The notes below the pieces were generated by a model. That model was not told the origin of the DNA, ran no database searches, and worked only from the letters and a program-made list of their open reading frames with translations. From Glandiceps talaboti (Eukaryota > Hemichordata > Enteropneusta > Spengelidae): a DNA stretch of 64,000 bases. Below, piece by piece: positions 1 through 12,947 of the stretch. The position numbers and the translations under genes were made by a program. Location: positions 13,336,391 to 13,400,390 of the forward strand of contig NC_135564.1 in NCBI RefSeq assembly GCF_964340395.1, written 5' to 3'. The stretch's first letter is position 1. Each line of letters opens with the position of its first letter.

Positions 1-244
1 AGATATTTGGTGAACAAGATGATGAAATGTAGGAGTGTTGGTAAAAAAAATGTTTGTGCAAGATAACATACTTTTTTAGGTCTTGAGATTTCCATTGCCA
101 TTACTCTCAGAATAATTGGTAAGGTTAAAATCCCACAAGGAAGAAAATCAAACTGAGTAATTTAACTAGTGAAATCTAGGTTACTTTCAACATGAGAACT
201 CTTTGGAAAAATCTGCACCCTTCCACATGCGAGTGCTGTGTAAA

Positions 245-905
245 AACAATGGTATTTTAGTACATGACCTGTGGTGGCGCTGTCTAAGCAACTCAAAGTC
301 TTCCTGTCTGATTTTATCTGATTCTTTCAAGGTCACAAAATATTGATTTATTTTGTTTAAAATTGATACTATGAAAAAGGGTACTGCACTGTAATTTAAA
401 ATGAAGTTTTATACTAATGCCAAACGATGGGAAACAGAATCTATTTTCTCAAATCGACTGAATAATCACAAAGGAATGGTAATAATTAGCTATATGTTGT
501 TGCAGAAGAGATTATTCCAAGGGGATGCCAACAAGAAAAGTATTGGGTATATCACTGAAATAATGAAATCCTGAAATTTGAAAACAAAAGTAATTTACTA
601 TATGGCCAGTGGGGGCGCTGTCTACAAATACGTGCACTAACATAACATGTCAAGCCTGCCTGTCAGATTGATTATCTGTCACCTTCAAGGCCACATCACA
701 ATGAATTATTTGGTTTACAGTTGTTACTATGAAAGAGTGTAGTACACTGTAATTTAGAATGAACTTTACTATAATGCAAAATAATGGGCTACAGAGATTT
801 AGTTCATTTGGTCAAATTACTGAGAAAGGAGCACAACGACAATAATTAGCTATACATCATTGCAGTAGAAATTAGTCTAAGGAGATGAAGATGGCAACAA
901 GTTAA
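245..905. repeat. Diverged tandem duplication, ~350 bp unit, 2 copies
   Basis: Two successive blocks align in order: the GGCGCTGTCTA motif (near 276 and 614), the 'TTCAAGG-CACA' stretch, 'ACTGTAATTTA-AATGAA', and AATAATTAGCTATA (481 and 841). The offset grows from about 338 to 360 bp because of indels. The copies look moderately diverged, so the duplication is old. Nothing in it reads as coding. Confidence 0.75.
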
Positions 906-1395
906 ATTCTTTTCAAAAAAGAATATAGCATTACACATTAATTATATGATTTGTTGACGGTACATATACCCGGAGTATATCACACTGTGAAATAATGACG
1001 CCATTATTTCTTTGTGAAAGTTCAACAAGTTTTATCACAGTGAGCATAAGGTCTATGCTGTGAGTTAACTAAAGTTGACTCCAAGATAAGTGTTACTATG
1101 TACAGAAGTATTTTTTTGTGCTGAGAATTAGCTGTCAATAGGGGACTATGCTAATCTAGGTTTGAATCAAATGAACACAGCAAAAGGTTAGATAAGTGGT
1201 TAGAGCGCCCCCAAGTGGCCAGGCCATAGGGTGCAATAGTTTGCAATTTAAGATCTTGTCCTGAAATCTGCAAATTTTATACTGCTAAAGCATGCACTTG
1301 ACATTTAAAACAATATTTTAATATATTTTATCATTCTGGCTTTTTTTTTCTGAGGGAAGAGGATAAGATGAGACACTTCCTAATGTCATTGCAGA

Positions 1396-1507
1396 GTTAG
1401 GCAGAACTATCATTCACATACACTCATACTTGTAAGTTAGGCAAATAATTACAGTTCAACTCTAGTCAAGTTAGGCAATTCACACACCACCGTAGCACAG
1501 CTAGGCA
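1396..1507. repeat. Short GTTAGGCA motif cluster
   Basis: GTTAGGCA occurs at 1396, 1436 and 1470, with a variant GCTAGGCA at 1500. Spacing is 30 to 40 bp. The same octamer recurs at 11326 and 11350. It is either a decayed minisatellite or a dispersed motif; no function is implied. Confidence 0.5.
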
Positions 1508-1613
1508 AAGTTAGACCCAAGTAAACTAGATGGCCGCTATCGGATAGAGTTTATTTTCATAAGAATGCCGGAATTCTGACGACCACAAACATTTACGAAA
1601 ACTGAATACTCAC

Positions 1614-1703
1614 ACTTCTAACGTTTACATTGAAACTAGGCTGGTTCGCTAAAAGTCTTATGAGGTCTTTACGTCCATGTTTGGCAGCCCAATGCAGTGC
1701 AGT
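1614..1703 (-). CDS. SOWAH: SOWAH-family ankyrin repeat exon (TALHWAAKHG)
   Basis: Internal exon of 90 nt (30 codons, phase 0 at both ends). It encodes TALHWAAKHGRKDLIRLLAN and ends in NVNVRS. Upstream on the minus strand is a T-rich tract ending in ATTGTAG. The exon is followed by the donor GTGAGT. An in-frame TAG in the acceptor fixes the start. TALHWAAKHG followed by an R/D-rich turn, a short helix and an N-V-R-S type end is the first ankyrin repeat of sosondowah (SOWAH) proteins; in the family the next repeat begins G-Y-T-x-L-H. That next exon is not in bases 1-1613, so the gene runs off the left edge. The biochemical role of SOWAH proteins is poorly known; the ankyrin fold implies protein binding. 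The paralogue is not resolved. Confidence 0.9.
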
Positions 1704-2865
1704 CTACAATAGAAAAAATACAACAGTAATTACGTGAGGAAGACATGAATGGTATACCATATGATGGGTGACAATAAAAAGATAGTGTAGCACTGTCAAT
1801 CTGATTTATGTACAACATTAACATCCGTTTTATGTTATTTATAAACTTGCTCGCCAACAAAAGAAAAACAGTTAGCAGATACAAGCACCACAACAACTCA
1901 CTGAAGCATATTACACATTTTGGTGGCAGACAATAGAAGGAGACATGTCACTGCCTGTTGGACATACATAAAACTAAATTATAGCTAACAGTCTCAATAG
2001 TCAAGCAAGTGTTCAACATGAATAAAACTTAAATTATTAGCACGGATGAATAGCTGTTGATCATGTGAACCTTAGCCAAAACAACGATCGGGGTGCCTCC
2101 TCTTGAATGATGACACTGCTATTGTCTGGATTCTCATTGTGTCCTTGTCGGGAGACAAAAACCGCTGTGGCCCCGAGGCATATGAAACAGAGCCTCTATG
2201 ACAATACACATCTCTCTCTCTCTCTAACTGATGACTGCTTTTCTTATGAGTACACGATCCTGTTTTACTGCAAATCTAAATAAACAATAAAAACCGCCGC
2301 AGCTTCACCGCTCTGTGTATGTCACAAAAAATCATTGTAAACGCAGTCAAGCATAGGCGCTGACTACTATTTCTTTTGTTAATGATTTTAATAAAAATCT
2401 GTCAAAGCTTGACCGCCTTTACTCAAAGAAAATTATTCACAACACAATATAATGTAATGTATGCTTCAAATTAACCCCTTTCTATTTTATTTTTTTTGTG
2501 AGTTAAAAAAAAGTCCCACGCATTTTTTCATGTTACGTTACCTGTTTTCCTATTCACAGGTACTAAGATTTATTTCACTTTAAACACAACATAACAAGAC
2601 AGTATTGCCTGGTTGCTATTGTGACAGTCAAGAGCTGAAAAGATTTTTTTTGAAACGTTTCATGGTACATAGCCGCAAGTCACATTTGCCCATCAACCAC
2701 AACACCTGGGGGCTCGGTGAGAATTATCCTCCCCTTTTACAAACCAGAGTCGTAACTCTGGGAGATATGTCGAATTCTAACTCATGGTGTGAGTATGGCT
2801 TGACTGAGCACAGAGGGGAACTAATTGATACCGTTATGCTCTCACCCCAGGGTTAGGGTCAACCA
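1704..2865. other. Intron, mostly unique sequence
   Basis: Start of the 47.9-kb intron (minus-strand gene). It is AT-rich unique sequence with a short CT run near 2212. Slightly more GC-rich stretches at 2075-2200 and 2600-2860 have no splice-flanked reading frame that I can support. Confidence 0.5.
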
Positions 2866-2869
2866 ACTA

Positions 2870-3820
2870 TACAAGAACTCAAAGTTATGACATTCTAACT
2901 TTCTACATGTCAAAAACAGCGTGTCACAAAATATCGACAAAAGATATCTAAAGTTGATTTTTCAAACTATACAGACACTCAAAATTATGACTTCCTAAAT
3001 TTGTGTCCAAAATTGTGAATGGCACGATATCTGTAGAAGAACTCAAGAGTTTATTTCTAAACAATGACTAAAACGTGTTGTCCAAAGTGGTGCACCACAA
3101 TACCAATACAAGCACCCCAACTTGAGTTCTAAACCAACAAATCAAATATCAAAATTATAATTATAATTTGAACTTTGTGTCCAAAATTATATGCCACAAA
3201 ATAGGAAATAACAATACAAGAACTCAATGTTGATTTCTAATACCAGCACTCAAAATTCTGAGTTCGTACCATCATATCCAAAATAGTGTACCCAAAAGTA
3301 TCTAAAAATTTAAATTTAACAGTAGGGAGATTCGAAATTATGATTTTTTTTAACTTTGTGTCCAAAACAGTGTGTGACAAGATAGCACTCAAAGTTTATA
3401 TATTGTAGTACGTCAAATTGACATTTTAACTGTGCATTCAAAATAGTGTGCCACAATACTTAACAAATAATCCGAGTCAAATTCTAAACCAAGAAATTCG
3501 AAATTTTGAATTTCTTATTTTGAGTTCTGGAACAGTGTGGCATATGATACAAATACAAGGATTCCAAGGTTGCTTCTAAGCCAACTATAACAGAACTAAA
3601 AATTATTATTTTCTGATGTTGAATCCAAAATAACAGAACTAACAATTTTAATTTTCTGATTTTGAGTCCAAAAATAGCGTGCCACAGTACCGATTTAAGA
3701 ATTCAAAGTTGACTTTTAAACCAACAAATTAGTGATTCCAAATTATGACTTTTCAACTTTGAGTCTCAGACCATGAGTCAGCAAAGTACCTGACACAATA
3801 CACTACAAAAGTTGACTTTC
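2870..3820. repeat. Decayed tandem repeat, ~100 bp unit
   Basis: About nine degenerate copies share, in order, 'CTCAAAGTTGA', 'TTCTAAACCAACAAAT', 'AAAATTATGA', and 'TTTGTGTCCAAAATAGTGTGCCACAATAC'. Unit length drifts around 90-110 bp with many indels, so the array is old. It is intronic to the SOWAH-like gene. Confidence 0.75.
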
Positions 3821-3824
3821 CTCT

Positions 3825-5180
3825 CCTTATCGTTTTTGAGAGGCAGTCACAGAGTATTACATCATCGTTAGCAAGTGTTAGTATACTAGGTACAAGTAGA
3901 CAGGGCCATCTTGACATCCAGGGTCAGGTCCTTCCATATATTTCAATATTTCAACCCCTCCTTTAGAACTTTGATTTCGCCATCTGACAAAACAAATCAA
4001 GATGGCTGCTATGGAGCAGACAGAAAGTGTAACATTTTCAATTGTAACTGTTGGTTAAGACCAGCCCTTACATGACATCTAATGAGTTTAACATGTCACA
4101 ATGTACACAATCAAACACTGGTACTGTATATATTTATGTCAAATGTGAGCAGGCCCCGACTACTCTCCAAGATGACCATCAATCCTGGGCTACACAATCG
4201 TTTTCTTAACCTTGCACTCCTCACCCAATCAACTTTACCACACTTACATAGTGTGTGTCTGTCTCTGTGTGTGTGTGTCTACTCCTCATTATAGTTCCCT
4301 CCCTCCAAATCTTGTCCAAATATCTTTTTTTTAAAGATTTAAGCCTAACACGAGTTTTAGCAACACAAACATAGTCTAAACGTGTCTGGGCAGATTTTCC
4401 TTCGTCTTCTTTCATGCCATCGACATTTTTTTTTCGGGTTTCCTATTCAGTCTTTGGAATTTGTTAATTCACTGGACTGACACATGTTTGTGAATGTAGA
4501 AATAAATACTTTATCACCTTGACAGCACTCTTTGTATAAAATCATCAAAATTAGAACCACGGCTCAAAACAACAATCATGATGTTTGTAACAACGACAAC
4601 TTGTTAAATGCTTTGAACTTGGCAATTAACAACTTTTCGAAATATCAATATTTGTGAGCTTATCACTGACAACATTTCACATAGATGTGAAAAGACCACC
4701 CTTCTCTTTCAACATTAACCATATAATCAACATCATTTCCTAAATCTGCACATTGCTTCCTGTTTTTACAAAATTTACCATTTAATTTTAATACTGAATT
4801 GTCTAATCTTACCTCTGCATTATAGAAAATCTTGAGTACATTTATGTATCCTTTTTTTTTTTTTTTAATTTTCAATATTAATATACATACTAAAAATAGT
4901 AACTGCTTTTAAGTTTTAATCTTTTTAAACATATAAATGGTTTGGTTCATTGGGTTTTGATTTTTTAAATCTTGCAATATTCCTAAATAATATCAAGAAA
5001 ATATTGCCTAAATAACAATATCCTTGATTTTTATTTTTCATTTACGGTATATTAATTTATATACATGTGAAGTCTTGGGTTCATTTGTTTTCTATTTCCC
5101 TTTTTTAAATCTTGCAATATTTAAAAGTAATACATATTCAACATGCTTATAAAATAGGGGGAAGAAGACTTTATCAATTT
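3825..5180. other. Intron, AT-rich, no gene seen
   Basis: Unique AT-rich sequence with a short (TG) run near 4253-4281 and poly(T) near 4852-4866. Short open frames here lack splice signals or recognisable motifs. Confidence 0.5.
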
Positions 5181-5182
5181 TG

Positions 5183-5472
5183 AGTGAAATTAGAAGGGAA
5201 AGAAATTTATTTTAAGTGAAATTTCAAAGGAAAAAAATTTTGATTTGTTTTGGGGTGAAATCTGAAAGAAGGAAAAACCTTAAATTTATTTCACGTGAAA
5301 TTTCAACAAAAAAATTTGATTGTTTTGGGATGAAATTTGAAAGAAAGAAAAAAAACTTTATACATTTTACGTGAAATTTGAAAGAAGAAAAAAGTTGATC
5401 ATTTTTTGAGTGGAATTTGAAAAGAAAAAAAAACTTGATTGATTTCGGTTGAAATTTGAAAGACAACTTTAT
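5183..5472. repeat. Purine-rich tandem repeat, ~50-60 bp unit
   Basis: Seven or so copies of 'GTGAAATTTGAAAGAAAGAAAAAAACTTTAT' variants, each alternating a GTGAAATTT(G/C)AA core with an A-rich run and a 'TTGATT-TTTT' spacer. The minus strand happens to stay open (F/K/S-rich), which is a composition effect and not a gene. Confidence 0.7.
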
Positions 5473-5479
5473 AAAGTGT

Positions 5480-7565
5480 GTAAATAAACTGAAATGGGTA
5501 TGCAAGTAAGTGCCAGGTGTAGATTGAGAAACTACAATACAGAGTAGAACTGATAAAAGGTGAAAAACGTGATAGTAAGTGGCTAATCCTATCCTATGTC
5601 AGACATGACTACTGCCTACACACAAACCCTTCCTTAAAAAACGCCAACAACTTGTAAGTCAACATACACACACTGTCCCATACCAGATGTTATCACTTTA
5701 TCCAAAGCCTAACAAAAAGTCCAAAAAAAAAGCGAGATAAAATCAGAGTCTGGAATCACCTGGTTGACTTTTCAACACTACTGGTAACATCATAAGCTGT
5801 GTGGATTGTGTAACAGGTAAACCCGAGCGCCAACAATAGCACAGAGGAATGGCCTGTGTTAGTTAATACATCCAGGTTAACCATGTTACAATTGATTTTT
5901 ACAATAACAAGACCTTGTAAAAGATAAGACATTAAAGCCGATATTATCAGTGGGAGGGGGGGCTACTCTGTAGTAGCTAAAACAAAACAACGCATCAAGT
6001 AGTTGATGTGAATTCAGTTAGTGATTTACTGATGGTTTAAGATAGGCTCCAGTCAGTCCACCGTATGGCAAACAGACACACCTGTCTCCGCACACTAAAA
6101 CCATAGTTGCTGTCTTTACACTTGCCGTACACTTCTCAACAACAACTCCTTTACATGCACTTCAGAACATTACATGACTTGGTTTCAATCATCAAATATT
6201 GTCAATGGTCCATACGATTACACTTTTAAGCAGTGTGTCACATTGTACCATTACCTTACCTCGTATATATTGCCTGGAACAATCAAAACCCCCTGACAAC
6301 GTGAAAAGTGTCCAGTAAACGATGGAATGACATTGATGATGTTTAATTTACAACGTATGTTAACTTGAGTGAGTGTAAAAAAAAAATATATATATATATA
6401 TCAAAAAAACCACCTGCATGTTTCGGGGCAAAGATGGCGATTGAATGTTGAATGTTTTCTGTCTGTAGATAAAGTAAGTGTAGCTATCAGTACTTACAAT
6501 GTGGGGCACACATTCATCAATAGAGGGACATACACTGAGTCAACAAATGAACATCCATCATCCCGAACCTGATTTGCATTGAGTTACACGTTCCTGATTA
6601 CAACTGTTAAGACTCTACAAACACAGCTCATGTAGAGTTTGAGTCTATCTACAAGTCAGCAAATATCAGCACAAGCCCGTTGAATGTCATTCATTTAGAT
6701 TGGTAAACTCACAGGACAAAAGGGACAAGCCCAGCGATGGTAGACTTCTAAAAGGCTTGCCAAATCCCTCCCGTACTACTAACACACACAAAACGCAGAC
6801 TGAAACCCAACAACGCACTTATTACACAGTGTTTGAACACGGTTTCACTTTAGTTGACCAAAGTTCTACAAAAACTAAATTACATTTTAGTGTCTTTGTG
6901 TACTTGCACATTGAGTAGAGCAAAGAGGGTCTATTACCTAAATGGATTGTGAAAGAGAGACAAGATAAACTCCACTCTGGTGTAACTTGACCTCAAATTT
7001 CATTTAAGAATCAACACAAGTCCACTTTGCGAAACAGAAAACTGATATTTCACTCTTATTATCAATCATAATATTATATTAATTTTTCACCAGGATGATG
7101 CAATGCATGCAGATCGAGTTGCTCCTGTTCTTTTTTTTTTTATCAAAAAAATATGCTTGTATCACCCGAGATTGATCAGATTATGAATAGAGAATTTTGG
7201 TGATACTGTACGGCTACCAATAACCCATCCATCATCCTCAATACTGAAGTCAACATTTCATCATGTCAGCCAAAACGTACCAAAGTAACAAATTCACACA
7301 ACAAATTATCTCGCGTACATTTAATAACATGGGGACCTCTTGACTCTGCTGCCAAGACTTGGGTTGGGTTGCCATGGTGATTTGTAGCCAAACCTGGGAT
7401 GATATTGACAGTACCTTCTTCAGTAGCTGGCATGCTGCCAACCAGTGTTGACACTTGTCCTGTACACAGACAGCAACAACTGGTACATGTAGCTATTTGA
7501 ACCTGACTGCCAAAACATTTACGTGTATGCCATGATAGCTGTATGGGCTGATTGTGATGAGTCAC
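5480..7565. other. Intron, largely unique; one exon-like stretch
   Basis: Mixed unique sequence with (TA)8-9 at about 6387-6402. Minus-strand 6260-6363 is an exon-like open stretch with a strong donor (GAG|GTAAGG) and a T-rich tract before its acceptor, discussed as a finding. The 7250-7500 stretch is more GC-rich and open in two minus-strand frames, but no family is recognised. Confidence 0.45.
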
Positions 7566-7570
7566 TGTGC

Positions 7571-7855
7571 AGTTTGTGTGTGTGTGTGTGTATGTGTGTA
7601 TGTGTCTGTGTCCATGTGTGCATGTGTGTTTGTGTGTGTATGTGTATATGCATGCGTCTGTCTGTAATGTATGTATGTATGTATGTATGTATGTATGTAT
7701 GTATGTATGTATGTATGTATGTATGTATGTACGTATGTGTGTATGTGTGTGTGTGTATGTATGTATGTATGTATGTTTGTATGTATGTATGTATGTATGT
7801 ATGTATGTATGTATGTATGTATGTATGTATGTATGTATGTATGTATGTATGTATG

Positions 7856-7889
<34 letters not shown>

Positions 7890-7992
7890 TGTATGTATGT
7901 ATGTATGTATGTATGTATGTATGTATGTATGTATGTGTGTATGTATATATGTATGTATATATCAATGTATGTATGTATGTATGTATGTATTC
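7571..7992. repeat. (GT)n / (GTAT)n compound microsatellite
   Basis: GT-rich leader (7571-7665) followed by about 320 bp of GTAT repeats with a few interruptions (7728-7756, 7858-7862, 7933-7963). The long M-Y-V-C and T-Y-I-H open frames on both strands come only from the tetranucleotide and are not genes. Confidence 0.97.
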
Positions 7993-8129
7993 ATAACAAT
8001 TTATAATATATGAAACTTTAAATCTGTCATATACTGCAACATCTGTACTATGATAGCATAGTGTTAAAGTCTGGATAATTTTGATGAATCAAACATACTT
8101 GTTTCATATAGCTACACAGGTGTATATGC

Positions 8130-8256
8130 TACTGTGTGTGTGTGTGTGTGTGTGCACGCGCGCATGCACGTGTGTATATGTATGTGCATATATTTTCATG
8201 AGAGTGTATGTATGCATATTATGAACATGTGTGTGTTAATTTAGCGTATACATATA

Positions 8257-8299
<43 letters not shown>

Positions 8300-8560
8300 A
8301 CATACATACACATTATTAATGTGTGGATGTGTGTGTTTTGTATACATGTGTGTATGCTTCAAACGCCAAGCACAGGTGCATATAGGACAATCTAGTCAAT
8401 AAAATGATGAGTCACTGCCCACTGTACATGCATCTGTGTGTAGGTAGGAATATCTGCCTGAAGTGTCTGTATGTAGGTAGGTAGGTATATCTCCACAGAA
8501 TAAGTGCCAGTGTGTGTGTAGGTAGGTAGATAGATAGGTAGGTAGGTATGTCTACCAGAC
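8130..8560. repeat. (GT)n tracts and (TAGG)n cluster
   Basis: (GT)n at about 8133-8153 and 8260-8297, separated by alternating purine-pyrimidine ATGTAT/CGCGCATGC sequence. Short (GTAG)/(TAGG) runs follow at about 8441-8445, 8473-8485 and 8519-8549. This alternating purine-pyrimidine DNA could adopt Z-form in principle. Confidence 0.9.
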
Positions 8561-8899
8561 GATAAATGACAGGTGTCTACTTAGATAATGACACTGATTA
8601 CCTATCAATACAAGATGTCCAAAAGTTCAAAGGTCAGGATGGCAAAAACTAACAAGATCCAATCATACAAACCACTAATACTTAAAGCATAGCCTGTCAT
8701 TTAGATTAGTCAAATATCACAACCGGCTTTTCAGAGATAGTAATTTGCTATTCTTGGTTCTCTAAAGCGGTTTATAAACTACTTCTGTCGACGATAAATG
8801 TGACACAATTATTCACTATCTGATTACCTATAGTTACCTGTGCACTCTTAAATCATCATGAAATAGTCAGATGTTGTCACTTTAGCAAGATAAATCCCT

Positions 8900-9300
8900 A
8901 GGAGCTTGTACATTTTTTTTTTTTTTTTTTTTTACATAATTTTCATTTTCAACATATTTTAAAGTAATATTTGAGCCCCCAGCAACCTGAAAGGGATACT
9001 TTTTTTACATTAATTTTTTAATTCAATGTATTTTAAGAAATACTTCAAAAGCCCAGAAGGTAGCAATTGGATAATTTTTTTTTACATAATATCATCAGGA
9101 ACTTGCAAATTTTTCTCATAGTTTTCATTTTCATTTTCAACATATTTTGATAAACATTTCAAGCCTCTAGCAATTTAAAATGGATATTTTTTTTTTATAA
9201 ATTCTGTTTTTACTTTCACTTTATCATATTTCAAGAAATGCTTTAAAAGTCCAGGATAATTTTTTTACAGTATTTTTATTTTTTACACATTTTTGTCGTC
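8900..9300. repeat. T-rich decayed tandem repeat, ~115 bp unit
   Basis: Three to four copies of 'TTTTTTTACATAATTTTCATTTTCAACATATTTTAA', then an 'AAGTAATA-TT-AAGCCC-AG' part. The copies are heavily diverged and contain poly(T) at 8912-8931. Confidence 0.65.
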
Positions 9301-9338
9301 GTAGTATACTATGATTAGCGTGAGATTAAATCCCATCC

Positions 9339-9365
9339 AACAACAACAACAACAACAACAACAAT

Positions 9366-9395
<30 letters not shown>
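9339..9395. repeat. (CAA)n microsatellite
   Basis: About 19 CAA/AAC units with one AAT interruption near 9363. It is a simple trinucleotide run with no coding context. Confidence 0.97.
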
Positions 9396-9396
<1 letters not shown>

Positions 9397-10582
9397 TGTT
9401 TTTGACAAACAATTAAATGATCTGGCCTGTCTATCCATACTTGTTTACACAAGGACATCAGGCCAGTGTTTCTGAACCATCAATAACTAGTTGACAAGTA
9501 AATTCTGTTGAATTTTACCATTTCCAGTCAAGGTTTGGTGTACTTTTAAGTCGGCAAAAATAACGAAAAAATTACTTTTAAAGATGTACTATCTAAAACT
9601 GGAACATAAATCGAAACTATTTTTTTTTGGATACACTGACTTACTCATAATATTACACACCCTGTACAGTATTCAACACCTGTAAGTAAACACATTTGTG
9701 TAGTAGTACTCATAGTATGGTGCAATATATTCCAATCAAATCGATTTTTGGGTCCGCACCCAAAAATCAGCATCCTAATGAATCAAGAATTCAAATTATT
9801 ACTATACTACTTATAGATAAAATAGACCTCTAATTAACATGTACAATGTCTAATTATTGGTATTTTAACAATTTTCAGTGAAAATATCGCTAGCTGACTG
9901 ATCAAAATAAATAAATAAATGCCCCAGTTACAGCTAGTACAGCTTTCAGCTACAATATTTGTAACGGTTAAAAAATTGAAATGATTAAATTAAAGTTTTC
10001 CATTTCATTTTTACCTCGTATGATTGACATAATTCATAAACAGGTCACTTTTGTAAAATATGTAATCATGTCACTATTGAAAATTTCTACTCACAGTCCA
10101 AATTCTTAGCAGTGAATATGAAATGTTTGCCGACATCTCATCAGCAGTGAGCTACTGTCACAGCTCTCACAAGATGATCAATCATAGAAGAAAATTTGAG
10201 ATTTGTTTCAAATTTTTTTTTTTGAATTTGTGAGTAGAGACATTTTCATAAACTATGAACCCAGTGTCAATGAACATTCAACTCTCATAGATAACAACTG
10301 TTTTAATTTATCTTTTTAATTCTGTTTGATTTTACTGATAAAGTAATTATCCAAGTTTGCTAATTTTTTAGTGTATTTTTTATTTTCATCAAATGTACTA
10401 AAATATCTCAACATGATTCATGTTTACATTGTAAATTATAAGATGTACAAACTTTGAGAATATTTAGCATAAACACAAGAATTTAGCAAAATTTGATCTT
10501 AAAAAAGAAACAAACAAGACTAAACCAGAAATTTCACTGTTACAGTTGAATAAAACAAACTATCATATTTGGACAGACAGAT
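9396..10582. other. Intron, AT-rich, no gene seen
   Basis: Unique AT-rich sequence with short A or T runs. No reading frame with credible splice sites was found. A small (ATAA) run lies near 9907-9920. Confidence 0.5.
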
Positions 10583-10886
<304 letters not shown>

Positions 10887-11489
10887 AGATATTGGAAAGA
10901 CATACATTGACAGACTGAAAGACAAACAGCTAAAAAAGATTTGAATGACAACCAGAAAGATATGAAATGGCTAATAACAATATTATGTATTATTCATCAA
11001 AGTTATATGGTTTGACAAATGAGGTACTATCATAGTTGCATTGAGATAAAAACTTTTATCCTCTCTTTACATAAAATGTGAATAATGGAACAAAAGAACT
11101 TGTCAACTTTCACACAGAAGATGAACAACGTTTTCAAGATTTCAATCCATGCTTCCTTGTAATAGTATGTATATTCCTTTGTAGGCATGTATGAACAGTA
11201 ATTGTAAGTACAAATATAGCACAATAATAAACATGGTTCAAAAGGAAACTAATAACAAAAACATGGTTCCACTGAGCTTGTCAGTCAAAGGTCACACACA
11301 GTATCTGTAATGGTTGATGAGTGAAGTTAGGCAAATTGCCTGCTGTGTAGTTAGGCAGAAAATCACTGGTCACTCACTTGTGAGAATACATAATGCATCT
11401 CCCAATTAAAATGATGTGCTACCTAAGTCAATTGAAAATTTACACTCAAATGAACTTTTAGTAAATACTTACGTATAAATGGCGCTTAT

Positions 11490-11706
11490 CTATACACATC
11501 ACTGTTTTTGGCCAAAATAGTTGCTAGATACACATATCACTGTTTTTGGCCAAAATAGTTGCGAGGTACACATATCACTGTTTTTGGCCAAAATGGTTGC
11601 TAGGTACACATATCACTGTTTTTGGCCTAAACAGTTGTGAGGTACACATATCACTGTTTTTGGTCTGAATGGCTTCTACTTACACACAGCAGTTTTTGGC
11701 CTAAAA
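11490..11706. repeat. 38-bp minisatellite, ~5.6 copies
   Basis: Five consecutive 38-bp units of the form 'TACACATATCACTGTTTTTGGCC' plus 'AAAATAGTTGCTAGG', ending in a truncated sixth. The first three are nearly identical; copies four and five carry several changes, so the array decays toward its right end. Confidence 0.92.
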
Positions 11707-12945
11707 CCTTACCTAATCTAATACACCCGTTTCGTACTTACACATAAAACAAACCCACTACCACTATACTGGCTTGAATCAAACCTAATCCAATACACTT
11801 GTTTTGTACTTACACAAAAACACTACCATATGAAAACCGCTACGCTGTGATATTACTTATAAAATGATACATATGTTTTGTGTTACCCTGCTCAGTACAA
11901 GTATACACCACTCCTAAAACATACATCATTACACATTCTCACTTGTCAGGCCATTACAACGTTAGAAGGAGAGAGAGAAAAACACACTCGCACAATTTCT
12001 ATATTACCAGCCAGAGACACCAACTTTTTCAACTTTTTTTATGTTTTTTATACTAACTATATAAACCTCGACTCTCATATTCTAAATGTTAAGAATTATA
12101 AGCATGTCATAATTATTAATTGTACGCGAGAATGGTGCATATTTATCAGGCAGATGTAGTTTGCCATGTAATGATTTATCTTAGTACATCATCAACATAT
12201 AATAATATTGATATTGTAATCAAATCGTACATAGAACGGCAACAGAAATAAAACTGTCAACATCAGACACGACATTTGACACTATATCTTCCAAGCTGGG
12301 CCTGCTAGATTACAAGCTGCTAATTTCTCCGGTTGCTGATTTTAGTTAAGAAACACTGAACTGCTGAACTTTAAGCTTGTAATGAGCATTAACACTCACA
12401 GGGTGCTCTGACGTTTAATTGGCTTGTTTGTTGCTGCATGCCGATCACAGCGTTACCTTCAACTACGCGACCTCCTACGGCTGGCCTACAGTAGCAATGC
12501 GAAAAGCAGACAGTCTGCGCCCGCAATAAGTGAAACAACACTTGTAACCGTCTCAAGTTTCTTATCATTAAAACGCAATGCCGGCAGATATTGGCTATCT
12601 TTTTACAATAATAAATTGTATTAGCATGCCAATTACACACACTTAAAGTAAGTTAAAGACATTCACTCATCTTAGATGGCCGATACACATAAATAACAGT
12701 GCTCTGGTATGACACAAACTTTTTAAAGACTTTGTTTTATGGGTTTTCCACCCTACTAGGATAGCATGACGGAAAGGTTAACTTGTAAATGTTAACTTAT
12801 AAAGTGGAATAATGAGTGAAATTCTAGAGCCCAAGAATTCAGTAATCAGCTCACTTGTTGCAATATATCACATGGTTTTGATTAGATTAACCCAGATTTA
12901 TATACTAGCTCTTTCAGAGCTTTTCTCCTGCTGCCACCAGGCACT
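11707..12945. other. Intron, unique; GC-richer block 12290-12640
   Basis: AT-rich unique DNA. The 12290-12640 block is more complex and contains homeodomain-like TAATTT/ATTAG cores, the general look of conserved non-coding DNA, but conservation cannot be judged here. Short open frames on both strands at 12389-12640 overlap and have no recognisable motif. Confidence 0.4.
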
Positions 12946-12947
12946 GA

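Noticed and set aside
1-1613. Next SOWAH ankyrin exon (G-Y-T-x-L-H-x-A-A) expected downstream
   Set aside because: No minus-strand frame in this stretch encodes it, so it must lie outside the window.
7250-7565. Minus-strand 99-codon frame with TGQVSTLVGSMPATEEG and a possible 45-nt exon D-K-C-Q-H-W...L-L-K-K with AG/GT borders
   Set aside because: Two frames are open at once, no family is recognised, and inserting the 45-nt exon would not supply the D-F-x-x-G-Y segment expected by the SOWAH fold.
7519-8013. Long open frames on both strands with M-Y-V-C and H-T-Y-I repeats
   Set aside because: They are translations of a (GTAT)n microsatellite; the same holds at 15377-15609, 17259-17762, 34029-34660 and 56037-56427.
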